DNA of 64,000 nucleotides from Caulobacter sp. Its GTDB lineage: Bacteria > Pseudomonadota > Alphaproteobacteria > Caulobacterales > Caulobacteraceae. The notes beneath the pieces are model-generated. The model made no database searches. It worked only from the letters and a program-made list of their open reading frames with translations, and was not told the origin of the DNA. Of this stretch, positions 57,390-64,000 are shown piece after piece; positions within the stretch are counted from its first letter, which is position 1; each line of letters opens with the position of its first letter. Position numbers and translations under genes: made by a program. The stretch spans positions 1 through 64,000 of the forward strand of contig JARWZW010000056.1 in assembly GCA_029866155.1 (NCBI GenBank). The letters run 5' to 3'.

Positions 57390-57773
57390 ATGGCCGCACC
57401 TTTTGCACAGCCAAGTGCGACGATTTCAGCAACCGAATTGATTTATTCACGTACCAAAATAACTGGAGTTGTGACTATGCGGAAGTATATCGTATTTGCG
57501 TGGGGTTACATATTTAACCATGAAGTCAGTCCCCTTCGCCACATTCAGGATGTTGCTCTTCGCCACTACATCCTTCAGGGTCTGGGGTTCATGTGGGCGG
57601 TGAGTTTTTGTGTCGCAATAGGAAGCTATGCCACATTGGCTGCAAACATCATCGGTCATGCCGTGCTCATCGCAGCGGCCGCAATCACCGTCACGACCTA
57701 CACCGCGGCAACGGTTAAGCCGAAACTCTTCACAATGTTTTCCGGCCGTCGTCACGATGGCGAACATGAATAA
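57390..57773 (+). CDS. Small membrane protein in an AT-rich patch, unknown function
   Basis: A 127-aa frame, or 98 aa if it starts at the ATG at 57477; both have a GGAG-like site upstream. The core has a charged N-terminus (MRKYIVFAWGYIFNHE), then two hydrophobic segments (LQGLGFMWAVSFCVAIGSYA and AANIIGHAVLIAAAAITVTT) and a charged tail. Base composition is far from the neighbours: 57421-57480 is 38% GC. Placed beside a transposase relic it is probably acquired DNA. I recognise no family. The 218 bases after it, up to the hydrolase, show no gene. Confidence 0.55.
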   Translation: MAAPFAQPSATISATELIYSRTKITGVVTMRKYIVFAWGYIFNHEVSPLRHIQDVALRHYILQGLGFMWAVSFCVAIGSYATLAANIIGHAVLIAAAAITVTTYTAATVKPKLFTMFSGRRHDGEHE

Positions 57774-57991
57774 TTGGCCCAGCAGCGACATAATTCAGTG
57801 AGGGAAATCAATTCCCGGACGCTCGTCTAACCGTTGCCTTCAGGTGGCCTGGCCCCACGCAACCGACCTTGCGGCAACCAAAGCATTGTGCTTCCAGCCT
57901 GAATTGATTGACTACTGCACCAAAAATCCCGCAGTCATCCAGCCCGTGGCAGAGATCCCCGTTCTGTTCCATTCAACGGGGAGGAAGCGCT

Positions 57992-58939
57992 CTATATCCA
58001 GGCCGCCAGCACGGAGCGGATCGCGGTTGCAGTCGCCAGGGGCTGGTCAATCATCACATGGTGGTCGGCGTCGGGGATCGAGAATTTCAGGATATTCTCC
58101 GGCAATTCCCGCAGCATGAAGTCAAGGGTGTCTGTAGACATCAGCTGTGATCGCTCTCCCCAGATCAGGGCCAGCGGACATTTCACCTGGCTGAGCAAGG
58201 CGCCAAGAGGCGGCATGGTGAAGTTGGTCCAGAGTTGCGGGTCGAACTTCCAGGTCAGTCCCAGGCCTGAACCATCCTCCATCGGGGCGGGCTTCAGCGC
58301 CAGACGGGCGATATGATCGGCGATATAGGGTGTCTCGCAGGACTGGGGCGGCGCCAGGCGAAACCGGGCAAGGGCGCTGGCCATGTCCGGATAGACCCGG
58401 TTGGGTCTCTGGCGGGGCGGCGGTCCGTCCCATTGTCGCTCTGGCGGGTGAACGGTCGAATCCAGCATCACCACGCCCTTCATCCGCTCGGGGTAATGAA
58501 CTGCCGCATAGAGGGTGGGAAAGCCGCCGAAGCTGTGCCCGACGACAACCGCTTTCTGGCCGTCGGCCTCCAGCTGCGCCGCATCGATGGCGGAGAATAT
58601 CTCTTCGGCGAAGATGTCCGGGTCATAGGACTCACGCCAGTCGGAATTGCCCATCCCTGACCAGCTGATCGTCGCGACCCTGTGGTCCGAAGCCAGAAGC
58701 GGCGCGATGAAGCTCCACCAGTCGGCATGGGCCCCGTTGCCATGCAGCAGCAACACGCCTGGCTTGCCGATCTGGCCCCAGGTCAGAAGCTCGATCCTCG
58801 CCCCCCGCACCGTGATGAATCTGCGCTCTGGCGCATCGGCGATAGCGGCCTCGAACCAGGCCGGAGCCGGCGGCTTGTCACCCCGGAACGGCTCCAGCGG
58901 GGCCGGATACTCCCGGAAACGGCTTTGACCATCAGCCAT
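57992..58939 (-). CDS. Alpha/beta hydrolase
   Basis: Cytoplasmic hydrolase of 315 aa from the ATG at 58939, which overlaps the stop of the thioesterase gene by 8 bases. HGNGAH forms the oxyanion region, Ser136 in GHSFGG is the nucleophile and His in DADHHVM the base. It resembles epoxide-hydrolase/haloalkane-dehalogenase-like esterases of the COG0596 group. A deleted paralogue lies 0.9 kb downstream. Confidence 0.9.
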   Translation of the reverse strand: MADGQSRFREYPAPLEPFRGDKPPAPAWFEAAIADAPERRFITVRGARIELLTWGQIGKPGVLLLHGNGAHADWWSFIAPLLASDHRVATISWSGMGNSDWRESYDPDIFAEEIFSAIDAAQLEADGQKAVVVGHSFGGFPTLYAAVHYPERMKGVVMLDSTVHPPERQWDGPPPRQRPNRVYPDMASALARFRLAPPQSCETPYIADHIARLALKPAPMEDGSGLGLTWKFDPQLWTNFTMPPLGALLSQVKCPLALIWGERSQLMSTDTLDFMLRELPENILKFSIPDADHHVMIDQPLATATAIRSVLAAWI

Positions 58940-59408
58940 GAGCCGGCTCCATGAACGCCTTTTCACCGGGTCTGGGCGTTCTGGGCCCCACGGTCTTGAA
59001 CACGCCGACGCCGGTCATGACCAGCCGATCGCCCGACCAGATTCTCCCGCGGACGGTGAAGAGGTCATCTTCCTCGGCCAGCAGTTCCGCCCGGCCCTCG
59101 ATCCAGTCCCCCAGCTTTCCGCCGGACAGGAAATCACAGGTCAGCCGCACGGTTACCCAGTAGTGGGAACGAGCCACGGAGATGACCCGTCCCCAGGCCA
59201 TATCGGCGAAGCTCATCAGCATGCCGCCATGACAGTTGGCCATGCCGTTTGTGTGGTGCTCCTCGACCCGGAAGGCCAGGGTCGCCCCCTCGGGGTCGCC
59301 CCGTTCATAGAGCGGTCCGATCTGGCGGCCGAAGCCGCGGGTCCAGTTCAGGAGGCTGTAGCCTTCGGGAATCGCGGCGGTCTGGGCATCGGTCAGGTCA
59401 TCGGACAT
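58932..59408 (-). CDS. Hotdog-fold acyl-CoA thioesterase (PaaI-like)
   Basis: A 158-aa single-hotdog protein: [16 protein letters not shown] is the HGG-type catalytic segment of PaaI thioesterases and [19 protein letters not shown] the following strands. It is translationally coupled to the downstream hydrolase, which suggests joint processing of an acyl-CoA or ester (inference). Confidence 0.88.
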   Translation of the reverse strand: MSDDLTDAQTAAIPEGYSLLNWTRGFGRQIGPLYERGDPEGATLAFRVEEHHTNGMANCHGGMLMSFADMAWGRVISVARSHYWVTVRLTCDFLSGGKLGDWIEGRAELLAEEDDLFTVRGRIWSGDRLVMTGVGVFKTVGPRTPRPGEKAFMEPAHG

Positions 59409-59476
59409 GGAGCAAGTCTAACGAGCGTTTGAAAGCGGGTGAAGGGGCTGTTCGCGGGACCTGCGCCAGGGCGCTG

Positions 59477-60673
59477 CTAAGCGGCCTGGCCAGCGCACCA
59501 GCCGGATGACCAGGCCCACTGGAAGTTATAACCCCCCAGCCAGCCTGTGACATCGACCACCTCGCCGATGAAATACAGGCCCGGCACGTCCCTGGCGGCC
59601 AGGGTCTTCTGGTCCAGCCCCTGGGTGTCCACTCCGCCCAGGGTAACCTCGGCCGTCCGATATCCTTCCGACCCCACGGGCTTGACCTGCCAGGCATTGA
59701 CCGCATCGGCGGCCTGTTTGAGGACCCTGTCGGAAAGATCGGCCATGTTGCCGACCGCTCCAAGATCCTCGGCAATCATCACCGCCACGCTCTTGGGCAG
59801 TTTCCAGGCCAGCACGGTCTGCAGGGCGTTGCGGGGATGATCCCGGCGCGCGGTCTTCAGGAAGGCCAGAAGGTCTTCCTGAGGCAAGAGATTCAGTCCG
59901 ATCTCGTCGCCTTCGCGCCAGTAGGAGGAGATCTGCAGGATCGCCGGCCCGCTGAGACCGCGATGGGTGAAAAGGATCGCCTCCTCGAACCGGGTCTTGC
60001 CGCAACTGACCACGGCGCCGTCTATGGCTACCCCGGCCAGGGGCTTGAGCTGATCCAGAACCTGGACTGCGAAGGTCAGGGGCACCAGGGCTGGCCGCGT
60101 CTCGGTGACAGCGAGGCCAAACTGCCGGGCCAGATCATATCCCAGGCCGGTGGCGCCCATCTTCGGAATGGATTTCCCGCCACAGGCTACCACCAGGGAC
60201 TCACAGGCCAGGCGTCGACCGCCGGCGGTGACCTCGAACCCGGACGCCGAACGCTCGACCGCGGTGATCTCGGTCGACAACCGAAGGCCGGCTCCGGCGG
60301 CGTCCATCTCCGACAGCAGCATGCCCACGATCTGTTTTGCGGAGCCATCGCAGAAGAGCTGGCCGAGGGTCTTTTCATGCCAGGCGATCTGGTGACGGTC
60401 GACCAGGGCAATGAAGTCCCGGGCCGTATAGCGGCTGAGGGCCGAAAGACAGAAGCGCGGGTTCCGGGACAGGAAGCGGCCGGCCGGCGCTCCGGTATTG
60501 GTGAAGTTGCAGCGGCCGCCGCCGGAGATGCGGATCTTCTCACCGGGCGCATCTGCATGGTCGATGACCAGCACCCGGCGGCCGCGCTTGCCCGCCTCGA
60601 TGGCGCACATCATCCCGGCGGCGCCAGCGCCAATCACGAGGACATCATAGGTTTCGGCTGGGGCTTTGCTCAT
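59477..60673 (-). CDS. BaiN/HI0933-family NAD(P)/FAD-dependent oxidoreductase
   Basis: A 398-aa flavoprotein with the FAD motif VIGAGAAGMMCAIEAG, the family signature GEKIRISGGGRCNFTN, VACGGKSIPKMGATGLGYDLA, THRGLSGPAILQIS and the end GEVVDVTGWLGGYNFQWAWSSG. The best-studied homologue, clostridial BaiN, reduces bile acid intermediates; the role in this organism is unknown. Confidence 0.93.
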   Translation of the reverse strand: MSKAPAETYDVLVIGAGAAGMMCAIEAGKRGRRVLVIDHADAPGEKIRISGGGRCNFTNTGAPAGRFLSRNPRFCLSALSRYTARDFIALVDRHQIAWHEKTLGQLFCDGSAKQIVGMLLSEMDAAGAGLRLSTEITAVERSASGFEVTAGGRRLACESLVVACGGKSIPKMGATGLGYDLARQFGLAVTETRPALVPLTFAVQVLDQLKPLAGVAIDGAVVSCGKTRFEEAILFTHRGLSGPAILQISSYWREGDEIGLNLLPQEDLLAFLKTARRDHPRNALQTVLAWKLPKSVAVMIAEDLGAVGNMADLSDRVLKQAADAVNAWQVKPVGSEGYRTAEVTLGGVDTQGLDQKTLAARDVPGLYFIGEVVDVTGWLGGYNFQWAWSSGWCAGQAA

Positions 60674-60831
60674 CGCCTGCTTCGACTCTCCGGCGGAGCG
60701 GATGTCAATCGACCTGGCGATCCGATATGCGGAGAGGCCTCAGATGAAGGGGTCCATCATCCTCCCATCTTTCGCATTGCAGCCGGGCAGTGTTAGACGC
60801 TTGAACGTCAATTGCCTCTGGGGGGACATCC

Positions 60832-62490
60832 ATGACGCTGCAGTCCGAGACCGCCACCGAAGAAAAACCGGCTTCCATGGCTACCGTCGTTGCGGCCTCC
60901 TCCGCTGGGACCGCCTTTGAATGGTATGATTTCTTCATCTTCGGCAGTCTGGCCGGGGTCATCTCCCAGGTGTTCTTCACCGGTCTGAACGAGACTGCGG
61001 CCCTGATCGCCGCCCTGGCCCTTTTCGGCACCGGCTTCGCCTTCCGGCCCCTCGGGGCGCTGATCTTTGGTCGCATGGGCGACAAGGTCGGACGCAAGGC
61101 CGCCTTCCTGATCACGGTCACCCTGATGGGCGCCGCAACCTTCGCCATCGGCCTGCTGCCGACCTACAGCCAGGCGGGGATCATTTCTCCGATCCTGCTG
61201 ATCGTTCTGCGGATCCTGCAGGGCACGGCCCTGGGCGGCGAATATGGGGGGGCCGCCATCTATGTCGCCGAACACGCCCCGGCCAACAAACGCGGCCAGA
61301 TGACCGGCTGGATCCAGTCTTCTGCGGCCCTGGGGCTGCTGGGCGCCCTGGCGGTCATCCTGGCCACCCGCACCGCGGTGGGCGAGGAGGCCTTCAAGGC
61401 CTGGGGCTGGCGCGTCCCGTTCCTGGTCTCCGCCGGTCTGCTGGCGATCTCAATCTTCATGCGGCTGAAGCTTTCGGAAAGCCCCTCGTTCCAGAAGCTC
61501 AAGGACAGCGGCGAGCATTCGGTGGCTCCCTTCCGGGAAGCCTTCGGCCAGTGGAAGAACCTGAAACTGGTGCTGATCGCCCTTTTCGCCATCATGTGCG
61601 CCCAGGGGGCTGTCTGGTATTGCGCCTTCTTCTACACTCAGGTCTTCATGGAGAAGTTCCTGAAGGTCCCGGCCCCCACGGTGAACCTGCTGATCATGGG
61701 CGCGACCGTGGTCAGCGCTCCCCTTTATGTCTTCTTCGGCTGGGCCTCCGACCGCTGGGGGCGAAAGTGGGTCATGTGGTTTGGCATGGTCCTGGCCCTG
61801 CTGGCCTTCCTGCCGGGCTTCCACATGATGACCCAGTTCGCCAATCCCGGCCTGGCCGAGGCGGCCCGCAGGACCCCGGTGGTGGTGGTGGCCGATCCGG
61901 CTGCCTGCAGCCTGCAGTTTGATCCGGTTGGCAAGTCGGCCTTTGTCACCTCCTGCGACATCGCCAAGAGCTATCTGGCCAATGCCGGAATCTCCTATGA
62001 CAACCAGCCAGCCGCCTCCGGCGCAATTGCCGTGGTCAAGGTGGGAGAGGTGGTGGTGACCTCCCTTGAGGGCGGCGGCCTGGAAAAGGCTTCATTGAAG
62101 GCCGCCAGGGCCGATGTCGAAGGCCGCTTGAAGGCGGCCCTTGCCGAAGCGGGCTATCCCGCCAAGGCGGACCCGGCGCGGATCAATGTCTGGGGCCTGT
62201 TTGGCGTCCTGCTGGTCTTCACTGTGGCGGCCACAGCCCTTTATGGGCCCCAGGCCTCGGCCCTGGTGGAGATGTTCCCGACCAAGGTGCGCTACACCGC
62301 CCTGTCGCTGCCCTATCATGTGGGCACCGGATGGGTCGGTGGTTTCGTGCCCTTCAGCGCTTTCGCCATCGTCGCCGCCACAGGCAATATCTATGCAGGC
62401 TTGGCCTATCCGATCTTCTTCACCGGCATCAGTGTGCTCTGCACCCTGTTGTTCCTGAAGGAGACCAGCGGGCGTTCCCTGGAGTTCTGA
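60832..62490 (+). CDS. MHS-family MFS transporter with a large extracytoplasmic insertion
   Basis: Major facilitator of the metabolite:H+ symporter type, 552 aa. Typical features are TAFEWYDFFIFG in helix 1, the loop 2-3 motif GRMGDKVGRKAA and LGGEYGGAAIYVAEHAP. Between the helix ending near 330 and the one starting near 453 lies an extra soluble segment of about 120 residues with two cysteines (Cys359, Cys375), whereas the usual family length is 430-450. The substrate is unknown; relatives carry dicarboxylates, shikimate or alpha-ketoglutarate. Confidence 0.92.
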   Translation: MTLQSETATEEKPASMATVVAASSAGTAFEWYDFFIFGSLAGVISQVFFTGLNETAALIAALALFGTGFAFRPLGALIFGRMGDKVGRKAAFLITVTLMGAATFAIGLLPTYSQAGIISPILLIVLRILQGTALGGEYGGAAIYVAEHAPANKRGQMTGWIQSSAALGLLGALAVILATRTAVGEEAFKAWGWRVPFLVSAGLLAISIFMRLKLSESPSFQKLKDSGEHSVAPFREAFGQWKNLKLVLIALFAIMCAQGAVWYCAFFYTQVFMEKFLKVPAPTVNLLIMGATVVSAPLYVFFGWASDRWGRKWVMWFGMVLALLAFLPGFHMMTQFANPGLAEAARRTPVVVVADPAACSLQFDPVGKSAFVTSCDIAKSYLANAGISYDNQPAASGAIAVVKVGEVVVTSLEGGGLEKASLKAARADVEGRLKAALAEAGYPAKADPARINVWGLFGVLLVFTVAATALYGPQASALVEMFPTKVRYTALSLPYHVGTGWVGGFVPFSAFAIVAATGNIYAGLAYPIFFTGISVLCTLLFLKETSGRSLEF

Positions 62491-62511
62491 GCCCCGACCT
62501 TCAGGTCCTCG

Positions 62512-63348
62512 TCAGGTCAGACAGACCACCTGGGCGACCCGCAGGTCCCGGCGCAGGGAATCCGCCACACGGCCATAGTTCTCCGTATTGACCGCCTCGC
62601 CGGTCGCCAGGCCCGTCGGGGTCTGGCCGACGCTCCTGAGGGCCAGAAGCAGGGTTTCGGGCGTGGTGGTGTAGATACGGCCGCGCCGAGGGGCCTCGGC
62701 CACGGTAACCCCCACAACCCGGCCTGCGGCGTCCAGGGCGGGCGCGCCTGACAGGCCGGACAGTGAGCCCTTCAGAGTATCTGTGCGGCCGACTTCAGCC
62801 CAGGCCAGCACCGGCTCAGTCCGGGCCCCGCGTCCCCTCACGATCAGATTTTCCCGGCCCAGGAGCCTGGAGGTGACCTCACCGGCCTTGCCCTGCGGAA
62901 AGCCGGGATGAAAGGCCCGGTCGCCCCGCTTGAGTTGCCGCGCCTCGGCGGCATTCAGCATGGGCAGGGCAGGCGATCCGCCTTCCGTCCTCAGGACGGC
63001 CGCGTCGCCGGTCAGGTCGATATTCACTCTTGTCGCCACCCCGCGACCTTCCGCCACCACGATGGCGGCGGAGCGGCAGCCCTCGACGACATGACGGGCG
63101 GTGATCCAGACGCCCTGGTCGGCCACCGAAAAGGCCGTGCCGCTGCTGGGCTGCTGCGTTTGCTGCATATCGACCACCACCGAGGGGTCGAAGGGCGAGG
63201 AGGGACCCAGGGGAACCTCGGACTGGCCAGGCACCGGCGGCGGTGGCGCGGGGGCGTCGGCCCGCTCCTGCCGGCCGATGGAGGCGATCACCAAGGCCGC
63301 CACCACGGCGGCGTAAATCAGCCAGTCTGGCAGTTTGGGAAAATGCAT
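62512..63348 (-). CDS. Membrane-anchored trypsin-like serine protease
   Basis: A 278-aa protein with one N-terminal helix (10-26), a Pro-rich linker and a chymotrypsin-fold domain. The triad can be placed at His86 (TARHVV), Asp115 (LTGDAAVLR) and Ser200 (GLSGAPAL). It has no PDZ domain, unlike DegP. Its stop is 21 bases from the convergent MFS gene, and it starts 7 bases after DUF350, so the two are probably co-transcribed. Confidence 0.88.
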   Translation of the reverse strand: MHFPKLPDWLIYAAVVAALVIASIGRQERADAPAPPPPVPGQSEVPLGPSSPFDPSVVVDMQQTQQPSSGTAFSVADQGVWITARHVVEGCRSAAIVVAEGRGVATRVNIDLTGDAAVLRTEGGSPALPMLNAAEARQLKRGDRAFHPGFPQGKAGEVTSRLLGRENLIVRGRGARTEPVLAWAEVGRTDTLKGSLSGLSGAPALDAAGRVVGVTVAEAPRRGRIYTTTPETLLLALRSVGQTPTGLATGEAVNTENYGRVADSLRRDLRVAQVVCLT

Positions 63349-63355
63349 CGAGCCG

Positions 63356-63784
63356 TCAGCCGGCCACCGCCGCCGCCAGGATCAGAGCCACCGACAGCTT
63401 GGCGCCCGCCAGCAGCACGGCGGCGGACATCTCGCCCTCCTGGATCCGTTGCGGCAGACCGTGGAGCAGGAAATCGACGCCCCTGAATGCCAGGAGCTGG
63501 ACGAAGATCGTCGCCACGCCCCAGAGGCCGATCTCCAGGGGTGAAACTGAAGCGGACAGCGACACGCAGAGCGGTATGGCCAGCCCGACCAGAACCCCGG
63601 CCAGGGACAGGGCGGCTGCTGTGTTGCCCTCGCGAATCAGGGCGATTTCGCGATGTGGCGTCAGGAACAGATAGATTGCGGCCCCGCCGATCAGCATGAT
63701 CAGGGTCAATCCGGCATGTTGCAGGGTCAGGATGAAGCCCCGGGCGAAGGCGACAACTTCCGGGGACTGGAGCTCAGGCGGCAT
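63356..63784 (-). CDS. DUF350 family membrane protein
   Basis: A 142-aa protein with four hydrophobic helices (about 12-42, 55-80, 83-103, 118-141), as in DUF350 proteins. Function unknown; in other bacteria the family occurs near spermidine-synthase-like or protease genes. Here it precedes the anchored protease. Confidence 0.87.
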   Translation of the reverse strand: MPPELQSPEVVAFARGFILTLQHAGLTLIMLIGGAAIYLFLTPHREIALIREGNTAAALSLAGVLVGLAIPLCVSLSASVSPLEIGLWGVATIFVQLLAFRGVDFLLHGLPQRIQEGEMSAAVLLAGAKLSVALILAAAVAG

Positions 63785-63846
63785 CGGGGTTTCTCGGCGA
63801 CGATCGATCGATGGTTAGCACGGCAGGGGCCGGCGACCGCAAGCTT

Positions 63847-64000
63847 CTAGTTCGGGGCGAGTGGCGACTCTTCGCCCGGGGCCTGATCGCCTGCGCTCCG
63901 GCGCCGCACGCTGGCCCGGACCTTTTCGCTTTCACTCTTCAGCTGGCCGCAGGCGGCCAGGATGTCGCGCCCGCGAGGGGTGCGGATCGGAGAGGCGTAG
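63847..64000 (-). CDS. rlmN: 23S rRNA (adenine(2503)-C(2))-methyltransferase, C-terminal end only
   Basis: The last ~51 codons are visible on the minus strand; the rest lies beyond the window. [20 protein letters not shown] followed by KSE is the conserved RlmN/Cfr end, including the Cys of ACGQL that forms the transient methyl adduct in this radical-SAM family. A variable charged tail follows ([15 protein letters not shown]). Confidence 0.85.
   Translation of the reverse strand, partial: YASPIRTPRGRDILAACGQLKSESEKVRASVRRRSAGDQAPGEESPLAPN

Noticed and set aside
57447..57791. Minus-strand open frame with several cysteines opposite the small membrane gene
   Set aside because: No ribosome-binding site and no recognisable domain; the plus-strand frame has plausible starts and hydrophobic helices.
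57844..58119. Plus-strand open frame before and over the end of the hydrolase gene
   Set aside because: It overlaps the hydrolase C-terminus by over 100 bases and has no similarity or ribosome-binding site.

Overview
This window is about 66-67% GC and reads as the chromosome of a Caulobacteraceae member, most like Phenylobacterium or Caulobacter (inference from content, not a database match). Pointers are an NtrZ-type periplasmic protein, FYDLN-acid, DUF1150, DUF2794 and DUF3576 proteins, a CC0125/CC1285-type lipoprotein, acnA divergent from the ccm cluster, and DUF3576-leuS-lptE-holA order. Nothing indicates a plasmid, prophage or CRISPR locus. The genes are mostly housekeeping, tightly packed and often joined by ATGA, GTGA or TGATG overlaps. 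No promoter was convincing enough to list.

Layout. 1-1.7 kb: 3' part of pnp with a strong terminator. 1.75-12.2 kb, minus strand: a long array aroA-cmk-rpsA-ihfB-mscL-trpF-trpB-(small exported protein)-trpA-accD-folC, linking aromatic amino acid synthesis, translation, a mechanosensitive channel, fatty-acid and folate enzymes. 12.3-18.4 kb, plus: FYDLN protein, tRNA-Ala(GGC), small heat-shock protein, DUF1150, LytM-type peptidase, alpha/beta hydrolase and a NatAB-like ABC exporter. 18.4-25.9 kb: carbonic anhydrase, a maleylpyruvate/maleylacetoacetate isomerase-FAH pair, malate dehydrogenase, mesaconyl-CoA hydratase, HIT protein, a CitE-like lyase/thioesterase, DUF2237 and ThpR. 25.9-30.8 kb: tesA-type esterase divergent from a YbbA/YbbP-like ABC pair, then a BAX-inhibitor-1 protein.

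30.8-40.3 kb: DUF2794, a candidate small RNA with its own terminator, an SDR, DUF1223, aconitase, and a cytochrome c maturation cluster ccmAB-(Spy/CpxP-like His/Met-rich protein)-ccmCDG. 40.5-49.6 kb: catabolic enzymes (GMC oxidoreductase, isoaspartyl peptidase, quinone oxidoreductase, two SDRs), a DMT transporter, DUF1232 and two exported proteins of unknown function. 49.7-56.3 kb: LysE exporter, holA, TetR regulator with a likely operator facing a thioesterase gene, lptE, leuS and DUF3576. 56.5-64 kb: ntrZ-like gene, then a scar of about 1 kb (hydrolase relic, IS5-type transposase relic, AT-rich small membrane gene), the intact hydrolase paralogue, thioesterase, BaiN-type flavoprotein, MHS-family transporter, membrane-anchored trypsin-like protease, DUF350 and the 3' end of rlmN.

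The main non-coding signals are an interspersed palindromic repeat family (four copies, two of which supply the stop codon of a gene), two other mosaic palindromic repeat types, and an orphan terminator preceded by a foldable segment at 31.3-31.4 kb. I found no clear new multi-gene system. The best leads are the small exported protein inside the trp cluster, the His/Met-rich protein inside the ccm cluster, the stop-codon-donating repeats, the candidate RNA, and the composite scar near 57 kb.
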